NCBI GenBank assembly: GCA_041907145.1
Contig: JAYRHW010000193.1
Location: 1-8,808 of the forward strand
Length of the DNA stretch: 8,808 bases
Direction of reading: 5' to 3'
DNA from: JAFLCA01 sp041907145
GTDB lineage: Bacteria; Bdellovibrionota_C; UBA2361; JAFLCA01
The notes beneath the pieces are model-generated. The model saw only the letters and a program-made list of their open reading frames with translations, made no database searches and was not told the DNA's origin. Made by a program: the position numbers and the translations under genes. Below are positions 1-6,609 of this stretch, piece by piece. Numbering within the stretch: position 1 is the stretch's first letter; each line of letters begins with the position of its first letter.

Positions 1-1
1 A

Positions 2-586
2 ATTCCGGGTTGGTTTAGCGTGCAGTCGGGTTGTGCCCTATACTCCTCCGCCCTGTTGGCACCCCAAGAGGGAGAAATTGTAGAAATTGGAAGCTTCATG
101 GGGCGCTCAACGGTGGTCTTGGCGAGCGCACTGAAGACGCTCGGATCATCAGCTAAAGTTCATGCTATCGATCCCCATGTAGGTTCGGAGGAACACCAGA
201 GCGGAGGACAATTCGCTCAAGCAATGCCTGATACGGGGAGCACCTTTGAAGCTTTTATCAAAAATTTGGCACTCCATCAGGTTTCGGAATTCGTTATTCC
301 CCGGCGTGAATCCTCGGCTCAGGCTGCCTCCACATGGGATCGCTCGCCAATTAGACTGCTCTTTATTGATGGCGATCACTCGGTACAGGGATGCGAAGCC
401 GACTTTCTGGCTTGGGAGCCGTTCGTAGTTTCGGGTGGATTGATCCTTCTCCACGATGTTGGGCCACATTTTCCAGGCCCTGTCCATCTGGTGAATAAGT
501 TCCTCAGTGACCAGAGTAAATACTTGAATATTTTCCAGGTCGATAGTCTTCACGTTGCTTACAAGCTGCCCGTGCGAGCCTCCTGA
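2..586 (+). CDS. class I SAM-dependent methyltransferase (Methyltransf_24-like), 5' partial
   Basis: The frame is open to the left edge and its first visible residues (IPGWFSV) look like the usual lead-in of this family (IPGW, then a glycine-rich site), so the true start most likely lies outside the window. The GTG at 20 is only an internal possibility. 194 residues are visible. The glycine-rich SAM-binding motif I reads EIVEIGSFMGRST. A later DGDHS motif, followed by an acidic helix and GGLILLHD, matches the pattern of the Methyltransf_24 family, whose members often modify sugars or natural products and are common in polysaccharide clusters. No signal peptide or membrane segment is visible. 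The stop is 19 bases before the glycosyltransferase gene at 606 on the same strand, so the two are probably co-transcribed. The substrate cannot be told from sequence; an O-methyltransferase acting on a glycan is an inference from context. Confidence 0.85.
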   Translation: MPGWFSVQSGCALYSSALLAPQEGEIVEIGSFMGRSTVVLASALKTLGSSAKVHAIDPHVGSEEHQSGGQFAQAMPDTGSTFEAFIKNLALHQVSEFVIPRRESSAQAASTWDRSPIRLLFIDGDHSVQGCEADFLAWEPFVVSGGLILLHDVGPHFPGPVHLVNKFLSDQSKYLNIFQVDSLHVAYKLPVRAS

Positions 587-595
587 CTGATTTTC

Positions 596-600
596 TGGAG
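596..600 (+). promoter_or_regulatory. ribosome binding site for the CgeB-like glycosyltransferase
   Basis: The sequence TGGAG ends 5 bases before the ATG at 606. It lies in the short gap after the methyltransferase stop, and supports 606 as the start and a two-gene transcription unit. Confidence 0.6.
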
Positions 601-605
601 CAGAA

Positions 606-1973
606 ATGAGTCTCACTGTCTTGATGTTGAACCATAGCTACTTCATCGACGAGCTGCGAGCACGGGGACATACCGTGATTTTGGCGCTTCCCGCTGCTCG
701 GCAGCGCCTCACGCTTCGAGCGGGTAAGACAATTTCAAACGCCGATCTTCTGTTTGAGGATCCCATTTCTTTACCAGTGCTATTGAACAGGATTACAGGC
801 GATCAAACAATCGACCGAATTGTGGTTCATGACGACAGTCGAGAATTGAGAGTCTGGGATCTGCAAAAGGCGACAGTCCCCACGCTCTTTTACTCAATCG
901 ATTGCCATATTCATCCTTGGCACGCGCTCGCAGCAGCGCTTGTCGACAAAGCCTTCGTAGCGCAAAAGGACTATCTTCCGGCGTTTCAGAGCTGGAATGT
1001 AAGCACTGAGTGGCTGCCGCTTTGGGCGCAGCAGCTTCCACCTCAATCGACGGAATCGCAGCGAACTATTCCTGCCTGCTTTCGGGGAAGTCTCGATCCG
1101 GAGGCGCGCCCCAAAAGACTGCAGTTTTTCAGGGAACTCGAAAGGCTTGTGCCGCTTGACGCCGGTCAGGGTCCCTGGCATGAGGCTTACCCCTATGCCC
1201 AGATCGTGATCAACGATAACTCAGATCGGGATTTGAACTTTCGCGTCTTCGAAGCTCTTTCGAGCGGTGCCCTATTGGTCACAGCTCGCATTGAAAACGG
1301 ATTAAGCGATCTGTTCCAGGAAGGGGAACACTACGTAGCGTATGATGAGGGAAATATAGCACAGGCGGCAGATACAATTCGGTACTACCTTGAGCATCCG
1401 GAGGAACGAATCAGAATTTCGCGCGCTGGGCAGGCTCTTGTATCGCGGTTACATACTCAAACCGAACGCTCGAAACGCTTCATAGCCGCCCTTGAGGAAT
1501 GCAGCGCCACTTCGCGAGTGCGAGGACCAGTTGCAAGCGCCTATCTCCGAGCCTTTTCCGCCCATATAATTCATGCGCGAAGCATTAAGCTGGCTGGTGA
1601 ACATCTCCTCAGCGCCGTTGAAGAGATCCTCTCGGCGAATTATGACTCCTGTCCATCGGAGGCCTACCTGACCATCGCTTCGATTATCTGCGTACTTCGT
1701 AAGAGTGGCGCTGAAGAGCTGGCTGTATCGCTTGCCCGCACACTTCACGCCCGTTCTCACTCCAACGAATTACTGAAATGGTTCCTCATAGATAGTTTGG
1801 GGCGCGTGGGACGAAAGGAAGAAATGGCGCAAGTCCTAGGCTCCCCCCTCGAGCAGGCACGGGTAGTACTTGGACAGGGACTAAGCTCAGTTCAGAAAAT
1901 CATGGCTCAATCGGTTGAGCTCCCGCCCCTTTCCGCGGAAGCCATAGAGCGGATCCGTCGCCTCCTATCCTAG
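606..1973 (+). CDS. CgeB-like glycosyltransferase (Glyco_trans_1_2 type) with helical C-terminal extension
   Basis: This 455-residue protein most likely transfers a sugar from a nucleotide donor in the cytoplasm. The N-terminus (LMLNHSYFIDELRARGHTV) is the Rossmann opening typical of GT-B enzymes and CgeB-like proteins. The most diagnostic stretch is at residues about 203-247: NDNSDRDLNFRVFEALSSG, then LLVTARIENGLSDLFQEG and a short tail with VAYD. In CgeB-like proteins the same place reads roughly N-RVFEALACGAFLLT, then GL-ELFEPG, forming the donor-binding half. From about residue 300 to the end the protein is alanine- and leucine-rich and looks fully alpha-helical, perhaps TPR-like, although no clear repeat period could be set by eye. 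No signal peptide or membrane helix is seen. The start is supported by a TGGAG 5 bases upstream. CgeB itself is a spore protein of Bacillus; here the name marks only the family, and the acceptor is unknown. Confidence 0.82.
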   Translation: MSLTVLMLNHSYFIDELRARGHTVILALPAARQRLTLRAGKTISNADLLFEDPISLPVLLNRITGDQTIDRIVVHDDSRELRVWDLQKATVPTLFYSIDCHIHPWHALAAALVDKAFVAQKDYLPAFQSWNVSTEWLPLWAQQLPPQSTESQRTIPACFRGSLDPEARPKRLQFFRELERLVPLDAGQGPWHEAYPYAQIVINDNSDRDLNFRVFEALSSGALLVTARIENGLSDLFQEGEHYVAYDEGNIAQAADTIRYYLEHPEERIRISRAGQALVSRLHTQTERSKRFIAALEECSATSRVRGPVASAYLRAFSAHIIHARSIKLAGEHLLSAVEEILSANYDSCPSEAYLTIASIICVLRKSGAEELAVSLARTLHARSHSNELLKWFLIDSLGRVGRKEEMAQVLGSPLEQARVVLGQGLSSVQKIMAQSVELPPLSAEAIERIRRLLS

Positions 1974-1984
1974 CCGCGCAGTAG

Positions 1985-2150
1985 CCTAAAGCCTCGTTGC
2001 CCTCTGTAGGCAACTCCCCTCTGACAGCACAAGCGCGCCTCGACGTCATTCGCAAGCAGCTGCAATTACTCGATAATATGCCCGTTCGCTTCCAGTTTGT
2101 TAGTGCAGCGGATCGCGTAAAATTAAACGGAATAGTTTGGTGGGACAACT
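1985..2150 (+). pseudogene. possible gene remnant or unrecognised short coding sequence in the gap before the VWA-FHA gene
   Basis: The frame starting after the TAG at 1982 encodes a peptide that looks like real protein. It has an amphipathic stretch (RLDVIRKQLQLLDNMP) followed by VSAADRVKLNGIVWWDNYAA, rich in aromatic and hydrophobic residues. There is no ATG before 2078, only a TTG at 1997, and no ribosome binding site. The frame does not stop where the next gene begins but runs on to 2269 inside it, and there the peptide turns into low-quality serine- and arginine-rich sequence. That is what a 3' fragment of a decayed gene would look like, but chance cannot be excluded. I do not recognise a family. 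It is the only content I see in the 177-base gap apart from a weak promoter candidate. Confidence 0.25.
2096..2123 (+). promoter_or_regulatory. weak sigma70-like promoter candidate for the VWA-FHA gene
   Basis: TTTGTT at 2096-2101 and TAAAAT at 2118-2123 are separated by 16 bases and would place a transcription start about 20 bases before the ATG at 2151. The -10 is good, the -35 is poor, and it sits in the possible gene remnant, so this is only a candidate. Confidence 0.22.
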
Positions 2151-3866
2151 ATGCAGCCAGAAGCAATAGCGATCCGCCTTCCTCCCCTCAAAGTCGGTCC
2201 AGCAGAATTAATCGGAAAAACTCCCGTTGTGGTCTTTGCCGAGCAGGGCATGTCAGGCGCACAGCTTGACGACGGCTTCAGCGGTGAAACAATGCCGCAG
2301 CCTCAACGACTGCAGGAGCGATTTCAACTCGACGATTTGGTCGTCATTCTCGATCGATCGGAAAGCATGCAAGAGCCAGTGAGCTCTTCCTTGCCAGCTA
2401 CTAAGATGGATCATATCAAAGATCAGCTTGGGAAACTCAGAGATGACTTCTTTCCAGAGACTCGCATTTCTCTGATTACACTCAACAGTCATGCCGAGAA
2501 GGTTCCCGTGGCTCCCAATGGAGGAGTCAAGGGACTGCAAAGGGCGATAGCGTCTGTATCCCCAACCGGCAATACCAAATTTGACAACGCCTTGGAGCTC
2601 GCCGAACGGGAGCTCAACCAAGACCCTAATCGTGGGCCGGAGAGCCGCCGAGCGGTCATCTTTATTACCGATGGCCAGGACCATGGATCCAAGGAACGAG
2701 CAAAACAGCTGGCTGAGGCCATTCGCGACCGCAACACCGGGACATTCTTAATTGGGGTTGGCGCCGACTACAATTTAGGAAATCTCTTCGAACTGGCCTC
2801 GAGTTTCTCCTTCTCGGGTTGGGCTCACACCCCGACGGCTAATGGCAACAACGTCTTTAAGCTACTGCTCCCGGCAGTTCTTGCCGACATGCAGTCAGCT
2901 GAGCACTATTTGCAAATTCGGGCAGAAGGCTCGGTGGCCAAATTTTACGGCATTACGCCGGCAGTCCGCGAGGCCGCCCAGGGTGTGTTCTATATGGGCT
3001 ACCAAAATGAAGGCATGGGAATTTGCTTCGTCGATGCGGACGACCCCAAACTAACTCTCGAGATTAAAAGTCACGTTGGAGACACCCAAGGCACTAGCCA
3101 GGATATCAAGATATTAGATCCGAGTGAGGCTGCCGCGCAGTTCGAAAAGTTGCAGCTCGCTCGTGGTGCTGTAGCACCCCTGCTTGTTCTTCTTTCGCAA
3201 CTCAGAGGTGATGCTTCAGCGCTTGCCCAAATCGCCGATGAGTATCCGACTGTAGCGCCCCTGATCTCGCCTCTCCTCGCGGACATGTCCATGGGAAGAG
3301 CTGCCGATGCGGTAACGCGCATGGATGCTCGCGCCACTATGAGCGAACTGGGAACCCTGATGGGTACGCAGATGTTCACCCGAGCCAATCAGCATTCCAT
3401 GATGCCTAGAGATCCGGTAAAGGGCATCCCCTCTCCGCCGAATCCAGCCCCGAGCGATCCCGGGCTACACTCAGGAGGACTAGGACCACTTTCGATGTCG
3501 CCGCGCACCATCGGATCGATGGGCAGTCCGAATCCAGACGCTTACCGCCATGTGCAGCCTCGCATCGGGGCTAGCTTAATGATCATAAATAATGGCCGGA
3601 TATCCGAGTTCGATTTGGGGAGCGTTGCCATGGGCAATGCTGCCATCGCCGGCAGAAGCCCCGCGTGCGAAATTTTTCTGAGTAATTCGAATGTAAGCCG
3701 CACTCATTTTTTGATTAGTCATACCGATGCGGGCTACGAAATCTCCGACTTGAAGTCCAAGAACGGCACGAAGCTCAATGGCGCACAACTTCTTGCGCCG
3801 GCCACTCTCAAGGACGGTGATGTCATTCAGGCAGGCGAAGCAACTCTGACTTTCAGAGCTGCTTGA
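2151..3866 (+). CDS. soluble VWA domain-FHA domain protein
   Basis: This is a 571-residue protein with two recognisable domains. Residues about 62-245 form a von Willebrand factor A domain with a complete metal-ion-dependent adhesion site: DRSES (D68, S70, S72), the threonine loop SPTGNTKF (T142), and ITDGQ (D174). Residues about 250-400 are a mixed region with no family I recognise. Residues about 418-470 are a proline-, serine-, glycine- and methionine-rich linker. Residues about 473-571 form an FHA domain with the expected marks: AGRS (R502), VSRTH (S516, R517, H519), SKNGT (N538) and LNG. FHA domains bind phosphothreonine peptides and VWA domains bind partners through a metal ion, so a phosphorylation-dependent scaffold is plausible, but no kinase or phosphatase gene is in the window. 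No signal peptide or membrane helix is evident, so it is probably cytoplasmic. An in-frame stop at 2133 leaves the ATG at 2151 as the first start. Only a weak GGTGGG precedes it, so a later start cannot be excluded. The 3' end overlaps argG tail to tail. Confidence 0.88.
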   Translation: MQPEAIAIRLPPLKVGPAELIGKTPVVVFAEQGMSGAQLDDGFSGETMPQPQRLQERFQLDDLVVILDRSESMQEPVSSSLPATKMDHIKDQLGKLRDDFFPETRISLITLNSHAEKVPVAPNGGVKGLQRAIASVSPTGNTKFDNALELAERELNQDPNRGPESRRAVIFITDGQDHGSKERAKQLAEAIRDRNTGTFLIGVGADYNLGNLFELASSFSFSGWAHTPTANGNNVFKLLLPAVLADMQSAEHYLQIRAEGSVAKFYGITPAVREAAQGVFYMGYQNEGMGICFVDADDPKLTLEIKSHVGDTQGTSQDIKILDPSEAAAQFEKLQLARGAVAPLLVLLSQLRGDASALAQIADEYPTVAPLISPLLADMSMGRAADAVTRMDARATMSELGTLMGTQMFTRANQHSMMPRDPVKGIPSPPNPAPSDPGLHSGGLGPLSMSPRTIGSMGSPNPDAYRHVQPRIGASLMIINNGRISEFDLGSVAMGNAAIAGRSPACEIFLSNSNVSRTHFLISHTDAGYEISDLKSKNGTKLNGAQLLAPATLKDGDVIQAGEATLTFRAA

Positions 3867-5094
3867 TTTGCTTCGCGCGCGAAAGCACTCGGGCGCTCAC
3901 GCCCAAAATACTGAGGAACCCCTCAGAATCAGCGTGGTTGTACGTACCAATGGCCTCCATCGACGCATTTTCTTCCGAATAGAGGGAGTGCGGAACGTCA
4001 GAGGCTGAAACAAAGCTCAAGGCTCCCTTGTACATGGCCACGGTCACGGTACCCGTTACCAATGCGGCACTGCGGTTCACTGCTTCAAGAGCCATTTGCG
4101 TCGCTGTGTCGTACCAGTATCCCTGATAAATTTGTTTAGCAACCACGCGGGAGAGTGAATCAAAAAGTTCACGTGCGCGCCGATCCAGCACTAATTCCAA
4201 AACATACTGATACGCCGTCCCAAGCAGTTCCATGCCGGGGCTCTCGTAGACCCCACGTGATTTAATGCCTACGAAGCGATTTTCCACCAAGTGAATCCCG
4301 ATGCCGACACCATGACGCCCCGCCAGCCTATTTGAGGTCAGAATCGCATCAAGCGGAGAGACCCTTTCATTGTTGATCGATACCGGCACACCCTTTTCAA
4401 AACGGATGGAGACCTGCTCGGGTTTTTCCGGAGCCTGGGCAGCGTGTACGCCCATGCCGGACGTGATGAAGGTTGCGGGAGTTTCCAAAGACTCCAACTT
4501 GCCCGCCTCATGGGTCAAACCGAGCATGTTGGCATCGGTTGAATATGGTGATTCACGTGTGGCGGAGATAGGCAGCTTTCGCTCCTCGCAAAACTCTATC
4601 ATTTGAGCCCGGCCGCCAAAGCGCGAAATAAAATTCGGGTCTCGCCAAGGCGCGTACACTTCGAATTCCGGCGCAAGCATATTGGTTGCCAACTGGAAAC
4701 GAACCTGGTCGTTGCCTCTCCCAGTTGCGCCATGGCTAAGCACCGAAATCTTGCGTCGCCGCATCTCGTCGATAATGGCCTTGGAGGTTACATAGCGCGC
4801 GATTCCAGTCGTGTTCCAGTAACGCCCCTCGTACCAGGCCTGAGACTGGATTACCTTTATTCCGGCCTCGGCCAATTCATTCCGCGCGTCGAGCAGGACA
4901 AAATCCACAGCTCCGCAAGCAAGCATGCGCTTCTTAATTGCTTGAATGTCCTTTTCGTCAGGCTGCGCCAAATCGGCCGTGCAACATACGACTTTCACGT
5001 CATTATCCGCCAGCCAGCGCGTGACCGTGCAGCTATCAAGGCCGCCCGATGCGGCTAAAGCCACGGTTTTCCCCTTGAGATCCTTGACGTTCAT
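3853..5094 (-). CDS. argG: argininosuccinate synthase
   Basis: ArgG joins citrulline and aspartate using ATP to make argininosuccinate, the next-to-last step of arginine synthesis, in the cytoplasm. Numbering below is from the ATG at 5100 (415 residues). The PP-loop reads AASGGLDSC (residues 16-24), against the usual AYSGGLDTS. GATGRGNDQVRF is at 124-135, YSTDANMLGLTHEAG at 186-200 and KSRGVYESPGM at 280-290, all family hallmarks. The TADLAQPDE segment and the STDANMLG-THEA and KSRGVYE-PGM stretches resemble the E. coli type. Two ATGs lie six bases apart. The one at 5094 is preferred because AGG (5101-5103 on the complement) lies 6 bases before it and directly abuts the one at 5100; this gives 413 residues. 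The gene diverges from argH across about 100 bases and its last 14 bases overlap the end of the VWA-FHA gene. Confidence 0.95.
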   Translation of the reverse strand: MNVKDLKGKTVALAASGGLDSCTVTRWLADNDVKVVCCTADLAQPDEKDIQAIKKRMLACGAVDFVLLDARNELAEAGIKVIQSQAWYEGRYWNTTGIARYVTSKAIIDEMRRRKISVLSHGATGRGNDQVRFQLATNMLAPEFEVYAPWRDPNFISRFGGRAQMIEFCEERKLPISATRESPYSTDANMLGLTHEAGKLESLETPATFITSGMGVHAAQAPEKPEQVSIRFEKGVPVSINNERVSPLDAILTSNRLAGRHGVGIGIHLVENRFVGIKSRGVYESPGMELLGTAYQYVLELVLDRRARELFDSLSRVVAKQIYQGYWYDTATQMALEAVNRSAALVTGTVTVAMYKGALSFVSASDVPHSLYSEENASMEAIGTYNHADSEGFLSILGVSARVLSRAKQIKQL

Positions 5095-5145
5095 AGTCAT
5101 CCTAAGCAGTAAATATTCAGCCGATAGGCTAGCATACCAGGCAAA

Positions 5146-5177
5146 GCAAATGAATGCCCGGGAACCTTCAAATTTGC
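5146..5177. repeat. imperfect inverted repeat in the argG-argH divergent region
   Basis: GCAAATGAA (5146-5154) is complementary to TTC (5167-5169) plus ATTTGC (5172-5177), with a two-base AA bulge, around a 12-base loop that itself contains CCCGGG. The right arm includes the 8-base palindrome CAAATTTG (5169-5176). It lies between the two arginine gene starts, where a regulator operator or a leader hairpin would be expected. It does not match the Arg-box pattern (TGAAT, four A/T, ATTCA) well, so no regulator is assigned. Confidence 0.35.
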
Positions 5178-5187
5178 CTGATGGAAC

Positions 5188-5192
5188 AGGAA
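5188..5192 (+). promoter_or_regulatory. argH: ribosome binding site deciding the argH start
   Basis: AGGAA at 5188-5192 ends 6 bases before the ATG at 5199. The two upstream in-frame ATGs, at 5154 and 5181, have no comparable site. Protein similarity also begins right after 5199 (MGKRIWDKG), so 5199 is the preferred start. Confidence 0.6.
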
Positions 5193-5198
5193 AGCAGG

Positions 5199-6551
5199 AT
5201 GGGAAAGCGAATCTGGGATAAGGGAGAAGTGGTTGACCAGCTTATGCATGAGCTTACGGTTGGCAACGACCCCGAGCTAGATAGGAATTTGGTAAGCGCC
5301 GATGCATTCGGCTCAGCCGCACACGCTCGCATGTTGCGTAAGGTTGGGCTCCTCACATCAGATGACTGCCGTGTGCTGCTCAAAGAATTGTCCGAGATCG
5401 CGGCACTGGGTTCCAAGGGCCTATTCCCCATTCCCCGAGAGCTCGAAGATGTTCATTCCGCCATTGAATCGCGACTTATCGAGAAGTGCGGCGAGGCCGG
5501 AAGGCGTATTCATACCGCCCGCTCCCGAAATGATCAGGTGCTTCTCGCAACAAGGTTGTTCATTCGCCGAAAAGTTCTGAGTGACCTGGAAGTCTGCTTC
5601 TCATTGGCTGACACCATCGCTACCCGATTCTCCGAGCTCTGCGACGTGCAAATGCCTGGATACACGCATATGCAGCCGGCCATGCCCTCAAGCTTTGGCA
5701 TGTGGCTGCACTCTTGGTATGAGGGGCTGCTCGAGCTTATGCGCTGCGGAATTTCGCTCTTGAAGGAACTCGACAGCAACCCTCTGGGCTCCGGTGCTGG
5801 ATTTGGCTCGTCTCTTAGGATCGACCGAGCTTACGTTGCTGAGCTTCTAGGCTTTGCGCGAGTACAGCGCAGCTTCATTGACGTAAATAACAGCCGAGGC
5901 CGCTATGAAACGCGCTATTGCTCCTGGGCCTGCGAGCTAGCTTCGCTGTTCGAGAAATTTGCCTCTGACGTCATGCTCTATACCACGCGAGAATTCGGCT
6001 TCATCGAATTGCCAAATGAGCTTACGACCGGATCTTCGATTATGCCGCAGAAGCGCAATCCTGATGTCGTGGAACTGCTGCGGGCGCGCGCTTCAAAAGT
6101 TCGCGGCGCTCAGTGGGAACTGCAATCTCTCACTGCCAAGCTGCCGTCAAGCTATAACCGCGATTTGCAGTACACCAAGGCGCCATTTTTCCGCGCCTCA
6201 GAGGAGCTCACTTCCATTTTGCAAATGGCGGGGCTTATATTCGCAAGATTCAGTGTCCGTCGCGAGCGCGTCTCTGACTGTCTGCATGAAGAACTGTATG
6301 CGACCTACGACGCTTGCCGTGAAGTCACTAAGGGACAGCCTTTCAGGGATGCATACAGGGCCACGGCCGAGCGAGTAAAGTCGGGGAAACTTGATATCTC
6401 CGAGCTGAAGAAGGACTTCGAACTGCCGCAGCAGGAAACTAAGGATGGCATGAAGGATGCTCAGAAAGAATGCGGGCTACTCAAGTCTGAGTTTATGCGC
6501 GGGCTGGAGTTAGTAAATCAAGCCGAAGCAAAAGTCTTTGATTTAGAATAG
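5199..6551 (+). CDS. argH: argininosuccinate lyase
   Basis: ArgH splits argininosuccinate into arginine and fumarate, the last step of arginine synthesis. It belongs to the fumarase/aspartase superfamily and normally works as a homotetramer. With the start at 5199 the protein has 450 residues, near the usual 450-470. Family blocks appear in order: FGSAAHARML (38-46), EDVHSAIE (83-90), IHTARSRNDQV (104-114), GYTHMQPAMP (154-163, with catalytic His157), NPLGSGAGFGSS (194-205), the signature loop TTGSSIMPQKRNPD (276-289, holding the catalytic serine) and LPSSYNRDLQ (315-324). The N-terminal WDKG replaces the more common WGGRF, and THMQPA replaces THLQRA, so this is a diverged but apparently intact branch. 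Frames opening at 5154 or 5181 would add 15 or 6 residues unlike the family. It diverges from argG and converges on argF. Confidence 0.95.
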   Translation: MGKRIWDKGEVVDQLMHELTVGNDPELDRNLVSADAFGSAAHARMLRKVGLLTSDDCRVLLKELSEIAALGSKGLFPIPRELEDVHSAIESRLIEKCGEAGRRIHTARSRNDQVLLATRLFIRRKVLSDLEVCFSLADTIATRFSELCDVQMPGYTHMQPAMPSSFGMWLHSWYEGLLELMRCGISLLKELDSNPLGSGAGFGSSLRIDRAYVAELLGFARVQRSFIDVNNSRGRYETRYCSWACELASLFEKFASDVMLYTTREFGFIELPNELTTGSSIMPQKRNPDVVELLRARASKVRGAQWELQSLTAKLPSSYNRDLQYTKAPFFRASEELTSILQMAGLIFARFSVRRERVSDCLHEELYATYDACREVTKGQPFRDAYRATAERVKSGKLDISELKKDFELPQQETKDGMKDAQKECGLLKSEFMRGLELVNQAEAKVFDLE

Positions 6552-6573
6552 GCGCAGATCGGAAATCCAATTT

Positions 6574-6600
6574 ACCACAAGAGCCACTAAGACAACCAAG
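6574..6600 (+). repeat. three degenerate 9-base units in the argH-argF gap
   Basis: ACCACAAGA, GCCACTAAG and ACAACCAAG follow each other directly between the convergent ends of argH and argF. From memory, similar runs built on ACCACRAAG occur between genes in several soil bacteria, including Acidobacteria. The function is unknown. No stem-loop terminator is visible in this 58-base gap. Confidence 0.35.
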
Positions 6601-6609
6601 GGTTACTAT

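Noticed and set aside
1..10. Window beginning with AATTC, as from a cut EcoRI cloning site
   Set aside because: The window edge is arbitrary and the reading frame runs smoothly through it; no vector sequence is visible.
149..616. 155-residue reading frame on the minus strand across the methyltransferase
   Set aside because: It is antisense to a gene with clear family motifs, and its peptide has no recognisable domain.
2253..2684. 143-residue minus-strand frame across the VWA domain
   Set aside because: It lies opposite a domain with an intact metal-binding site and shows no protein-like motif.
4603..5058. 151-residue plus-strand frame opposite argG
   Set aside because: It is a shadow of a highly conserved gene; no motif and no ribosome binding site.
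5101..5125. Arg-box-like TGAATATTTA on the minus strand upstream of argG
   Set aside because: Only one half-site fits; the second half (ATTCA) is not present at the right distance.
5154..5198. Upstream starts for argH at 5154 and 5181
   Set aside because: Neither has a ribosome binding site and the added residues do not resemble the ArgH family N-terminus.
5959..6378. 139-residue plus-strand frame within argH in another frame
   Set aside because: It overlaps the catalytic loop of argH in a different frame and has serine- and cysteine-rich non-protein-like composition.
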